Shown one piece after another: positions 1 through 7,050 of a DNA stretch of 42,299 nt (position 1 is its first letter; each line of letters starts with the position of its first letter). Below the pieces are notes generated by a model, which worked only from the letters and a program-made list of their open reading frames with translations, searched no databases and had not been told where the DNA came from. The stretch lies in assembly GCA_944387845.1 (NCBI GenBank), contig CALXGH010000006.1:1-42299 (forward strand), read 5' to 3'. The translations under genes were made by a program, and so were the position numbers. Origin of the DNA: an uncultured Oscillospiraceae bacterium (GTDB taxonomy: Bacteria > Bacillota > Clostridia > Oscillospirales > Oscillospiraceae).

Positions 1-960
1 ATGGGAAGAAGGATTTTTTGTATATCGAGCAGCACTTAACTCTTGCTGAATAAATGCATCCGAGGTTTTAACAATCGCCTCTGTACTCCGAAAATTTGTG
101 CTTAAAATGTGGGTACTACTTTCAGGATATCGTTCTTGAAAACTTAAAATATTATTTACATCTGCGCCTCGCCAAGCGTAAATAGACTGATCATCGTCAC
201 CAACTACCATAAGCGAATCTGTACGGTCATGTAATTGACGAATCAAGCGTTCTTGCATGGGGTTGATATCCTGATACTCATCTACAAGTATATGGCGCAC
301 ACCGTGTAAAGCCTGATTGATTTCAGGTGAATTACGCTCTAACTCCTCAACTGCACGTCGAATCATTAGAGAAAAATCTATGTACTGATCTCGTTCAAGA
401 CTTTCATATACTCTATTTAACAGAGAACCCAAGGTTTCATCTGTTTGCTTAATCATTTCAAAATCAAACGCCTCGTCATTGGCTGTGCTCCATGCATTAG
501 CAACTTCACGAATTGTCGCAAACATTTTGGCATTACGTTCCCTTGCTATTTCATTAAGGCCGAGGCTGCGATAACGAGATAACAGGTATAGTTTCAAACC
601 GTTTTCATCTAACACCTCAAACTGCCTATATTGGGCATCCACATTGCCTAGAAGATACTGACAATATGAGTGAATCGTGCCAATATACATTGCTCCGACC
701 AAGGTTTGCGGCAATCCAAATTTTGACAAAGCCTCCGATACTCGACGCTTAATAGATTCAGCCGCTTTGTCAGTAAATGTGAACGCCACAATAGAATCAG
801 CAGGACATCCATTTGCGACAAGATATGCAATTCTAAAAGCCAATGTTCTTGACTTGCCTGATCCCGCACAAGCCAAGCACAAAATATCTCTATGGGGGTC
901 AAGAACAGCTAGCCGTTGCTCTTCGGTTAAATACTGTTCTAAAACTTGTGCGCTAGTCAT
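1..960 (-). CDS. UvrD/PcrA-like superfamily 1 DNA helicase, C-terminus cut by window edge
   Basis: The frame is open from an ATG at 960 to the left window edge, giving 320 N-terminal residues with no stop. Visible SF1 motifs in order are Walker A with GSGKS near residue 34, the TFTDKAA motif Ia, the TIHS segment, motif II DEYQD, motif III GDDDQSIYAWRGAD and the NFRS motif IV. The protein should be an ATP-driven 3'-5' DNA translocase; its C-terminal 2A/2B half lies outside. The start is supported by a GAAGGAGGG ribosome site and lies 17 bp after the stop of the methyltransferase-Vsr gene, so the two are probably one transcript. Known roles of the family are repair (UvrD works with MutL in mismatch repair) or defence (GajB of Gabija is a UvrD-like helicase). 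Whether this is a repair partner for Vsr or a defence helicase is not decidable from the fragment. Confidence 0.9.
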   Translation of the reverse strand, partial: MTSAQVLEQYLTEEQRLAVLDPHRDILCLACAGSGKSRTLAFRIAYLVANGCPADSIVAFTFTDKAAESIKRRVSEALSKFGLPQTLVGAMYIGTIHSYCQYLLGNVDAQYRQFEVLDENGLKLYLLSRYRSLGLNEIARERNAKMFATIREVANAWSTANDEAFDFEMIKQTDETLGSLLNRVYESLERDQYIDFSLMIRRAVEELERNSPEINQALHGVRHILVDEYQDINPMQERLIRQLHDRTDSLMVVGDDDQSIYAWRGADVNNILSFQERYPESSTHILSTNFRSTEAIVKTSDAFIQQELSAARYTKNPSSH

Positions 961-977
961 AAAATGCCCTCCTTCTA

Positions 978-2411
978 CTATTGTAAGAAATTCAAAAGTT
1001 GTTTTTTTAATTCTTCAACATTGGATACCTTTATTTCACATTGCCATATTACCAAATAGTCCCAACCTTTTTGCGTGCATTCTTCGTAATTTTTTTGATC
1101 TCTTATGATATTGTTGTGTATCTTGCTCTCCCAAAATCCTTGATTAGTTTTTGGTAGAGAGCCGCGTTTGCAATTGTGTCCGTGCCAAAAGCATCCATTG
1201 ACAAAAATTGCTTTCTTTTTAGCCGGAAAAATTATGTCTGGTTTGCAATTAAGTTGTTTGGTAGATAAGCGATATTTATATCCTAGTGATGTAAGTATTT
1301 TACGGATAAAAAGTTCTGGAGTAGTGTTTTTGTTTTTGATTTTTTTCATTATTTCAGATCGCTTATCTGCATCAAAAACATCAGACATAAATATTTCATC
1401 TAACTTTCTGCGAATATTTGCACACTGTGCTTCACAAAAAACCGGAGGAAGAGCATTCCCAATCATAAGCGCTAGATTTGTAAGCGGTATATCTTCCGGA
1501 AATATATATGTTTTCCTAAAAGTTTGAAGAAGTGCTGCCTCTCTAGCGGTAATGCAACGATTTTCCTCAGGATGAAGAAATCTTCCTTTAGAGGGATTTA
1601 GACAGCCACCAGTAATAGTAGAAGACACATCATCCCAACGCAGTCTCCCGTATATATCATTAAATCCAACGCCTTCTTTGCGATGACAGTTAAGTGTATA
1701 GCAGTCCGGCAAATCTCGCCGGCTTCCTCCATCGGGCGGAGTAAGCCGAATTCTTTCCATTACTGCTTCAGAGTGGTGTGGATACCGGCGATGAACTGGG
1801 TCGGTTGTCACTTCAACATTTTCTAAACCTCCGATATAATCACGAACTGTGAAAAGCCTAGAATTTCCTTCCAACACATCAATGGGGCCTAGCAAAGACC
1901 CCGTCATAACTAGGCGTTTTCTCCTTTGTGGAACGCCATAATCCGCCACATTTACAATTTTGTATTGCGGATTGTAACCGAGTTTTTTTAGTTGAGAAAA
2001 CACTTTTTTAAAAAGAGTATAATTTTCAATCCCAGGCACATTTTCTAGCATTATACAAATTGGTTCAAGTTCTTCAACCATTCTGTAATATTCAAGGATT
2101 AGACTATTCCTTGAATCTTTTGATGCTTTTTTTCTGTTCTTTTTTCGGAGAGATGAAAAACCTTGGCACGGCGGGCATCCAGCCAATAAATGTAAGGGCT
2201 CCCCACCTAATAATTCTTTTATTTGTTCCGACTGAAGTTCCCGTATATCCGTTTCAAATAGTGTTACACCATGCCGATCATGATTCGCCCTATAAGTTTC
2301 TGATGCAAATTTATCTATTTCAACTGCAGCTACAACACGAAAACCTGCGTGTATTAAACCTTCTGTCATTCCACCGCACCCAGAAAACAAATCTATCGCA
2401 TTATATGGCAT
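978..2411 (-). CDS. DNA cytosine-5 methyltransferase fused to a Vsr very-short-patch repair endonuclease
   Basis: This is a 477-residue two-domain protein. Residues 1-341 form a C5-methyltransferase: motif I DLFSGCGG, catalytic motif IV GCPPCQGFS, motif VI ENVPG, motif VIII QRRKR, a short target-recognition region, motif IX-like RCITAREAALLQTF and motif X IGNALPP. Residues 342-477 form a Vsr nuclease, beginning at a methionine (MSDVFDADKR) where free-standing Vsr proteins start, with KPD (catalytic Asp), a GCFWHGH-N-C zinc/active-site cluster and a late Cys in VIWQC. One active-site His of E. coli Vsr aligns with Asn here. The start at 2411 has GGAGG seven bases upstream; an upstream in-frame extension would cross the promoter and is rejected. 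In E. coli dcm and vsr are separate overlapping genes. Here no Shine-Dalgarno precedes the Vsr methionine, so it is a true fusion. The helicase gene follows directly. Confidence 0.93.
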   Translation of the reverse strand: MPYNAIDLFSGCGGMTEGLIHAGFRVVAAVEIDKFASETYRANHDRHGVTLFETDIRELQSEQIKELLGGEPLHLLAGCPPCQGFSSLRKKNRKKASKDSRNSLILEYYRMVEELEPICIMLENVPGIENYTLFKKVFSQLKKLGYNPQYKIVNVADYGVPQRRKRLVMTGSLLGPIDVLEGNSRLFTVRDYIGGLENVEVTTDPVHRRYPHHSEAVMERIRLTPPDGGSRRDLPDCYTLNCHRKEGVGFNDIYGRLRWDDVSSTITGGCLNPSKGRFLHPEENRCITAREAALLQTFRKTYIFPEDIPLTNLALMIGNALPPVFCEAQCANIRRKLDEIFMSDVFDADKRSEIMKKIKNKNTTPELFIRKILTSLGYKYRLSTKQLNCKPDIIFPAKKKAIFVNGCFWHGHNCKRGSLPKTNQGFWESKIHNNIIRDQKNYEECTQKGWDYLVIWQCEIKVSNVEELKKQLLNFLQ

Positions 2412-2451
2412 GGCTACACCTCCTACTCTCAAATAATGACTATACATTTTT

Positions 2452-2480
2452 ATTATATCATACACTCTTTCCAGCAGCAA
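2452..2480 (-). promoter_or_regulatory. SigA-type promoter of the methyltransferase-Vsr gene
   Basis: On the minus strand TTGCTG (2475-2480) is followed after 17 bp by a perfect TATAAT (2452-2457). Transcription would start near 2445, about 35 bases before the ATG at 2411. This supports the shorter start of the gene and suggests that methyltransferase-Vsr and helicase have their own promoter, separate from the upstream excisionase-like gene. Confidence 0.7.
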
Positions 2481-2514
2481 ACACAAATGGGAAATGTGCA
2501 TTTTGTAAATGCTC

Positions 2515-2559
2515 AATATAAGGCAGCCGCAAGAGTATATTCTGCAGCTGCCTTATATT
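2515..2559 (-). terminator. 13-bp inverted repeat after the excisionase-like gene
   Basis: AATATAAGGCAGC (2515-2527) and its exact complement (2547-2559) enclose a 19-nt loop and begin right after the stop codon of the HTH gene. The position fits a transcription terminator, but no T-run follows on the minus strand, so it could instead be a processing or protein-binding site. Confidence 0.5.
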
Positions 2560-2560
2560 C

Positions 2561-2779
2561 TTATTCAGTTTCGTCGTCCAGGCCCTCGCTTTTCAGCCAA
2601 TCCTCAAAGGACTTCCTGGAGATGCGGATCATGTTACCGATGCGGATCGTCTTGAACGCTCCGGAGTTGGCGAGCTTATAGGCCGTAGCGCGGCCGATAC
2701 CGAGAATGGCTGCGATGTCATTCACGGTGTATGTTCTGCTTTGGGGCGTTCCTTTTTCGTTAGGTGTGTTGGTGCTCAT
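2561..2779 (-). CDS. Excisionase-family / MerR-like helix-turn-helix DNA-binding protein
   Basis: A 72-residue protein whose core from YTVNDIAAILGIGRATAYKL to the end matches the small winged-helix excisionase-type DNA-binding domain: a helix-turn-helix followed by the wing segment ...RIGNMIRISRKSFEDWL. Such proteins act as Xis recombination directionality factors or as regulators of mobile elements. The ATG at 2779 has AAGGAGG eight bases upstream; a longer reading from 2809 lacks this support. It lies about 230 bp from the tRNA attachment scar, the usual place for an xis gene, with repeats and inverted repeats between. No integrase gene is next to it, so a regulatory role is also possible. 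Confidence 0.82.
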   Translation of the reverse strand: MSTNTPNEKGTPQSRTYTVNDIAAILGIGRATAYKLANSGAFKTIRIGNMIRISRKSFEDWLKSEGLDDETE

Positions 2780-2797
2780 AAGATTATCCTCCTTCTG

Positions 2798-2869
2798 TGC
2801 TAATAGCATTTTAAAATGGCCCCTGGAAGCCCTCTGTCACAAGGGGTTCCTGCTAATACCTTGCTAATA
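2798..2869. repeat. Three direct copies of TGCTAATA upstream of the HTH gene
   Basis: TGCTAATA occurs at 2798-2805, 2851-2858 and 2862-2869, the last two 11 bp apart. The spacing and location between the excisionase-like gene and the attachment scar suit binding sites for the HTH protein or integrase arm sites. Function is inferred from position only. Confidence 0.5.
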
Positions 2870-2910
2870 CGACATTTGAAAAGCCGTTGTAAGGCAGCAT
2901 ATTCGGGGGG

Positions 2911-2951
2911 AATTTGTGCAAATTGACCTGCCTCCAGGCAGCACAATTTGC
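2911..2951. repeat. Nested inverted repeats beside the attachment site
   Basis: Three overlapping inverted repeats share one centre: CTGCCT/AGGCAG (2928-2941), GCAAATT/AATTTGC (2918-2924 with 2945-2951) and TTGTGC/GCACAA (2914-2919 with 2941-2946). They lie about 55 bp inside the tRNA scar. Such structure is common in recombination sites of mobile elements; the segment is non-coding on both strands as far as I can see. Confidence 0.5.
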
Positions 2952-3006
2952 GAAGAAACAACACGGGAAGATATGATATGAACAATTTACGAAATGGTAC
3001 GCCATA

Positions 3007-3051
3007 CTCCTAAGCGGAAGGTCAGAGGTTCGAATCCTCCCGTGGGTGCCA
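3007..3051 (+). other. Attachment-site scar: 3' half of a tRNA-Arg(CCT) gene
   Basis: The segment reads as the anticodon loop CTCCTAA (3007-3013, anticodon CCT), the 3' anticodon stem GCGGA, a five-base variable loop AGGTC, a T-arm AGAGG-TTCGAAT-CCTCC (outer pair A-C mismatched), the acceptor strand CGTGGGT, discriminator G and encoded CCA. The five bases before the loop (CCATA) do not pair with GCGGA and no D-arm or 5' acceptor strand is present, so this is not a working tRNA. It is best explained as the chromosomal 3' remnant left after an element integrated into the tRNA gene. The crossover lies at or near 3006. Confidence 0.8.
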
Positions 3052-3078
3052 TAAAGCCTAATTGCAGGCCACACAAAA

Positions 3079-3107
3079 AGCGGGTACAAACCCGCTCTTT
3101 TCTTTTT
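3079..3107 (+). terminator. Rho-independent terminator of the original tRNA gene
   Basis: AGCGGGT (3079-3085), loop ACAA, ACCCGCT (3090-3096), followed by a pyrimidine run rich in T. It lies 28 bp after the tRNA CCA end and marks chromosomal sequence beyond the integrated element. Confidence 0.75.
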
Positions 3108-3223
3108 ATTCCGTGCGTAGCACACCTTGTTTGATTTCACCTTAATTGGCAGATATATTATTGTTATTTCTTCTTTTTCATGATAAGCTTAATTTGTATA
3201 ACATCACAAAGGAGATTTCGCAA

Positions 3224-3322
3224 ATGAAAAACGGCAGCCGAAAAATTACAGTGGGCCGGCAATGCCGGACTGCGCCCTTTTTCCTATTGGATTGCAGGTC
3301 TGATAAAATTGTTATGTTCTGA
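3224..3322 (+). CDS. Possible 32-residue leader peptide or small ORF
   Basis: An ATG at 3224 preceded by AAAGGAG at nine bases' spacing opens a 32-codon frame rich in Arg, Lys and Cys, ending in TGA at 3322. I recognise no family. Its frame runs through a GC-rich hairpin (3253-3282) and stops just before a terminator (3324-3364), about 95 bp before the SLH-protein gene. It could be a leader peptide of an attenuator, or chance. Codon content alone cannot settle it. Confidence 0.25.
   Translation: MKNGSRKITVGRQCRTAPFFLLDCRSDKIVMF
3253..3282 (+). terminator. GC-rich hairpin with T-run
   Basis: GGGC...GCCC (3253-3256 with 3274-3277) encloses CCGGC/GCCGG (3256-3260 with 3264-3268), followed by TTTTT at 3278-3282. 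It is terminator-like with an internal bulge and lies within the possible small ORF. Confidence 0.4.
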
Positions 3323-3323
3323 A

Positions 3324-3364
3324 GGCGTGTGTCGTCCGAAAAACGGACGTGCGCGTCTTTTTTG
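3324..3364 (+). terminator. Terminator upstream of the SLH-protein gene
   Basis: CGTCCG (3333-3338), loop AAAAA, CGGACG (3344-3349), extended after one bulge by G-T rich pairing, then seven T residues (3358-3364). It closes whatever transcript starts between the tRNA scar and here, or acts as an attenuator for the SLH gene 52 bp downstream. Confidence 0.65.
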
Positions 3365-3415
3365 TTTATTATTAGTAAAATTAGCACATAGAAGATAAAA
3401 AGAGGAGGAATAAAA

Positions 3416-6127
3416 GTGAAAAGAAGCAGGATCGTGGCAATTATTTTAACATTGCTTTTTTGTGTAAGTTTGTTTCCGATGCCCGCTCTCGCCGCAAATT
3501 CCATTGAAATTTTCGGCAATACATGGAATTCATCTACCTATGCCAAAGTTGTTGAAAACAAAATAGAGACAGACGGCGCCGGTCCCGACGATTTCAACAT
3601 ATACTTGGACGCTGAAAATGCCAAACTCACGCTGAAAGACGTGGATATGGACATTGAAAATTTGTCCATTACTGCGGATTTGGAGAATTTGCAGATCGAT
3701 CTTATCGGTAAAAATACATTCTCCGTCTCTAAAAACATCAATGGGGATTTCTATTTCATTTCAAACACAGGCAAAATGTCTATTACAGGGGCCCAGGACG
3801 CTCTGCTTGACATTGATGTTACGTTAAATAACAACGTTATGGGCAATATTGGCATTATATCTGCTGACGGCAGCATAACAAACAGTACCAGCCTTGATCT
3901 TCTATTGTCCGTACCTGAGGAAAGTTCTTTCACGGCAAAGCTCTATTGTATTCTGAGCGGCTGGAGCCGTGGCTCACAGGGCGGCCTTGAAAACAGCGGT
4001 ACCATAACCGCAAAAACTGAGCGTATGAGTCTTTCCGGTTCATCATCAGACATCTATGCCATCTATATCATAGGCGGACCAATGCACAACACCGAAAGCG
4101 GAACCCTTGATTTGACTGGTGTTACCACAAACGGAAGCATCGCCTGTCTTGCGGGCAACTATATCCCTTACGAAAGCTCATGGACCAACGACGGCACTAT
4201 TCTGGCCAGCGCTACAGCCTACGGCGGAAACTATCCAGGCTTTACAGGCAGCGCATTTTCAAACCACGCCTGTGCAATTAGCGTCTATTCAAACTATGAT
4301 GCTCTGATGATGACAAATAACGGATATATGGACCTCTACGCCGTAAATTATGGTCAAAACAAGGGCTATGAATATGCTATCGGCATGGAGTTTGAAAGTT
4401 CAGCTACCAATTTTATAAATAAAGGTACAATAGATATCCAGGCTCTCCAGGGATATACTTTCGGAATGTATCTTCCAACGCTGGAAGAGGACTCTGTTCT
4501 GAAAAACTACGGCGACATTTCCATACTTGTTACAACAGACGGCGAGTTCCTCAGCAATGTGGATAACTACGCTTCAGCCACAGGAATTTTACTCACTCTG
4601 TCGAACTACGACAGTAATCCGGAACCCAAAATCACAAATCTCAGTTTGGAGCCCGGTTCCAGTCTTGAAATCACCGCCCGGCCGGCAGATAATGACATAA
4701 ACGAGGACATGGGCTACGATGATATATATTATAATCTCTGCGCGGCAATCCAGATGCAGAAGATATTTGTCTATGGAGATCCTTATGGCGGCGAGGCGCC
4801 TATGGAGATCATCCTATCTGACGACCTTGTTATAGTTGAGGAAGACGGCGAATACGACGGCGGCGAGCCAATCGCCCTACTTGAAAGCTTCTATCTGCCT
4901 GATCTTTACCTATATATAAACACAATAGGCAACTATTTCACCGAAGAGGAGTCCGGCGATACTTTTTCAGTACCATCAAAACATATTCAGATCCTGCCAA
5001 AAATTCCCGGCACCGCGGAAATTTCCGGAAACCCAAAGGTGGGAAATGAGGTAACAGCCAAGCTTTCAGGGGTGCCGGACAGTATCCCTGTTACATACCA
5101 GTGGCAGTCTGGCGACAGTTCTACCGGCACATTTACAGATATTGCCGGGGCCACAAATCAGACCTATAAGATAACAGAAAATGAAAAGGGAAAATATCTC
5201 CGTGTGGTAATAACACCTGTGGCAGGTAACGGCTACGCCGGAGATATCACAGCCACTTCCACATCATACGTAGCTGTAAACAACCCAATAAGCATTTATC
5301 CTCCTATTATTGTGGATAGCACCGGCGGCACCACCACAAAAAATGTCTCATATCCCAGATTCCGGGACGAAGTCGTTCTCACTCCTTCCCCGGACATGGG
5401 TTATAAACTTGACAGCATAACTCTCTCTGTGGAAAGCGGAAAGAACATAGATCTTATCTATAACGGCGACGGCACATATTCTTTCATCCAGACTGATGAG
5501 GTTGTTACCGTTACAGTAAAATACTCTGCCGGAGGCTGTGGTGGCACCGCTGCCGAGGGTTGTCCCTCCGCAAAATATAAGGATATCGATACAAATCAGT
5601 GGTACCATTACTATATTGACTACGTTTTGAGAAACCACCTTATGATAGGCACAAGCGACACTGAATTCTCTCCGGACGACACTCTCACAAGAGCTGAAGC
5701 TGTAATGGTCCTCTGGCGCCTGGCCGGAGAGCCTATGGTAAAATTCGACATGGACTTTGAGGATGTGCCGGAACTTCAGTGGTACACGGAAGCTATCAGA
5801 TGGTCTGCCAGCGAAAAAGTTATTGAAGGCTACGGAGACGGCACTTTCGGAACAGAGGACCCCATCACCAAAGAGCAGCTTTCTGCCATCCTTTGGCGGT
5901 ACGCCAAGTCCGAAGGATATGACGTTTTCGGCGGTGAGGATTTTGACTTATCTGTTTTCACCGACGAATCAAGCATAAGCGATTACGCGTACGACGCTGT
6001 TAAATGGGCATGCGGAGCCGACATTATCCGTGGAAACGGCGATGGCACTCTGAACCCTGCTGGTGATATGAAGCGCAGTGAGTTTTCCACAATGATGATG
6101 TACTTTATAGAGAACATTATCCGCTAA
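3416..6127 (+). CDS. Secreted cell-wall protein with three C-terminal SLH domains
   Basis: A 903-residue exported protein. The GTG start has AGAGGAGG seven bases upstream. Residues 1-27 are a signal peptide with Lys/Arg start, hydrophobic core and an ALA-A cleavage site. Residues about 30-480 are Asn/Gly/Thr-rich with recurring 'N-x-GTI/GTL' turns, suggesting a beta-solenoid-like fold. About 530-625 resembles an immunoglobulin-like cell-surface module (YQWQSGDSSTGTF). About 630-700 is another beta module, then a Gly/Cys linker. Three S-layer homology repeats follow from about residue 718 (YKDIDTNQWY, FEDVPELQWYTEAI, FTDESSISDYAYDAV, with GYGDGTF and GNGDGTL), which bind secondary cell-wall polymers. 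The gene is transcribed alone, bounded by terminators. The ligand or role of the large N-terminal region is unknown. Confidence 0.9.
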   Translation: MKRSRIVAIILTLLFCVSLFPMPALAANSIEIFGNTWNSSTYAKVVENKIETDGAGPDDFNIYLDAENAKLTLKDVDMDIENLSITADLENLQIDLIGKNTFSVSKNINGDFYFISNTGKMSITGAQDALLDIDVTLNNNVMGNIGIISADGSITNSTSLDLLLSVPEESSFTAKLYCILSGWSRGSQGGLENSGTITAKTERMSLSGSSSDIYAIYIIGGPMHNTESGTLDLTGVTTNGSIACLAGNYIPYESSWTNDGTILASATAYGGNYPGFTGSAFSNHACAISVYSNYDALMMTNNGYMDLYAVNYGQNKGYEYAIGMEFESSATNFINKGTIDIQALQGYTFGMYLPTLEEDSVLKNYGDISILVTTDGEFLSNVDNYASATGILLTLSNYDSNPEPKITNLSLEPGSSLEITARPADNDINEDMGYDDIYYNLCAAIQMQKIFVYGDPYGGEAPMEIILSDDLVIVEEDGEYDGGEPIALLESFYLPDLYLYINTIGNYFTEEESGDTFSVPSKHIQILPKIPGTAEISGNPKVGNEVTAKLSGVPDSIPVTYQWQSGDSSTGTFTDIAGATNQTYKITENEKGKYLRVVITPVAGNGYAGDITATSTSYVAVNNPISIYPPIIVDSTGGTTTKNVSYPRFRDEVVLTPSPDMGYKLDSITLSVESGKNIDLIYNGDGTYSFIQTDEVVTVTVKYSAGGCGGTAAEGCPSAKYKDIDTNQWYHYYIDYVLRNHLMIGTSDTEFSPDDTLTRAEAVMVLWRLAGEPMVKFDMDFEDVPELQWYTEAIRWSASEKVIEGYGDGTFGTEDPITKEQLSAILWRYAKSEGYDVFGGEDFDLSVFTDESSISDYAYDAVKWACGADIIRGNGDGTLNPAGDMKRSEFSTMMMYFIENIIR

Positions 6128-6160
6128 AATCCAGCGGAAAATAGTCTAATAACAAAATAT

Positions 6161-6200
6161 AATAAGACCGCCAGTTCCTATTAGGACTGGCGGTCTTATT
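6161..6200. terminator. Bidirectional terminator between the SLH gene and ytaF
   Basis: A 17-bp inverted repeat (AATAAGACCGCCAGT with one bulged T) around the loop TATTA, A-rich on the left and T-rich on the right. It lies after the convergent SLH-protein and ytaF genes and can serve both. Confidence 0.88.
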
Positions 6201-6242
6201 TATTAGGTTCCTCCCATAAATACACCGCAAGATATATCACGT

Positions 6243-6869
6243 TTATCTTCCCTTTATAAACGCAAGACATATAAACAAAATGCCGCTGAGCCAGGACAGA
6301 TCCTTCGGAGACCGACTGCTTATCTTCCTACCCAGGTAAAGGCCCGCATATGTAAACATTTCACCGATAAGAAACGCAGCTGCCAGAGCAACAGGTACCG
6401 ATATATCCATAAAGGCGGCTGTTACACCGGATATGAGGCTATCGACGGACATAGCCAGGGAGAAATATATAACCTCACGCCAGGACAAATTCTTGTCCCT
6501 GTCTGCGTCCGCTTCCATAGGATCGCTGTATATGTTGATAATAAAATGGACATTGAGTATTTTAAATGACGCGTTCTTGCTCAGGGCCTCGTGGCCTTTA
6601 AGATATTTCTTAATGGCGCAGTCGGAAATTTTCAAAAAACCCAATAGAAGCAGACTTAGAAAACACAAATTTTTCGTAAGCCCCGCCGGTATCCATATCT
6701 CCAAAACGGACCCGAAAACAAGAGACAGGCCCAGAACGCCGCTGCATATACCGTTAAAAAGGGCGATCTGGCCGTGGGATATATGTATCTGATTTGTGCC
6801 GTAAGCGGCGCTCGCCACAAAAGCGTCAAGACAGAGGGCGCTTACGAGGATCAGCACAGGGGAAAGCAT
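6243..6869 (-). CDS. ytaF: Sporulation membrane protein YtaF (MntP-like)
   Basis: A 208-residue integral membrane protein with about six hydrophobic segments. It has two related halves, each with an acidic residue in a helix: LCLDAFVASAAYG near the N-terminus and FSLAMSVDSLISG near residue 140. This is the pattern of the MntP/YtaF family. The soluble loop with SDPMEADADRDKNLSWREV is characteristic of YtaF, annotated as a sporulation membrane protein of unknown biochemical role; MntP relatives export manganese. The ATG at 6869 has AAAGGAG at eight bases. It is transcribed alone toward the shared terminator. Confidence 0.85.
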   Translation of the reverse strand: MLSPVLILVSALCLDAFVASAAYGTNQIHISHGQIALFNGICSGVLGLSLVFGSVLEIWIPAGLTKNLCFLSLLLLGFLKISDCAIKKYLKGHEALSKNASFKILNVHFIINIYSDPMEADADRDKNLSWREVIYFSLAMSVDSLISGVTAAFMDISVPVALAAAFLIGEMFTYAGLYLGRKISSRSPKDLSWLSGILFICLAFIKGR

Positions 6870-6955
6870 GGCAAAACTCCTTTCCCCTTATTATATTCAG
6901 CCTCCGGCTTTTTGATATTGATGCCTGGTAAAATACAAAATTCCACATTATTTTT

Positions 6956-6983
6956 TTGCAAAATTCTCACTTTATTGTATAAT
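6956..6983 (+). promoter_or_regulatory. SigA-type promoter of the Fe-S protein gene
   Basis: TTGCAA (6956-6961), 16-bp spacer, TATAAT (6978-6983). Transcription would start near 6990, so an ATG at 6994 would leave almost no leader; the ATG at 7051 is the better start. Confidence 0.7.
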
Positions 6984-7050
6984 AGTATCAAATATGCAAA
7001 AATACCCGGCGCCTATTTGGGCGCTGGATTACAATTATGGAGATGATAAA

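Larger units (their letters stand above)
1..3051. mobile_element. End of an element integrated at tRNA-Arg(CCT)
   Basis: The left 3 kb holds a partial helicase gene, a methyltransferase-Vsr fusion gene and an excisionase-like gene, all on the minus strand. It ends at a truncated tRNA 3' half followed by what looks like the original tRNA terminator. Integration of tyrosine-recombinase elements into tRNA 3' ends leaves exactly this arrangement: the intact tRNA would lie at the other end of the element, left of the window. No integrase is visible in the window. The coding DNA is more AT-rich than the chromosomal genes to the right. The element type (ICE, prophage or island) cannot be told from here. 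Confidence 0.72.

Noticed and set aside
2412-2516. N-terminal extension of the methyltransferase-Vsr protein to 2516
   Set aside because: It would place the promoter (2452-2480) inside the gene; the conserved start MPYNAIDLFSG at 2411 has a good ribosome site.
3007-3051. Working tRNA-Arg gene
   Set aside because: The 5' half (acceptor strand, D-arm and 5' anticodon stem) is missing, so only a scar remains.
2853-3140. Minus-strand frame through the tRNA scar
   Set aside because: It contains the 'GRIRTSDLPLRS' peptide typical of translated antisense tRNA sequence; it is not a gene.
6994-7050. Earlier start of the Fe-S protein at 6994
   Set aside because: It coincides with the predicted transcription start and has no ribosome site.
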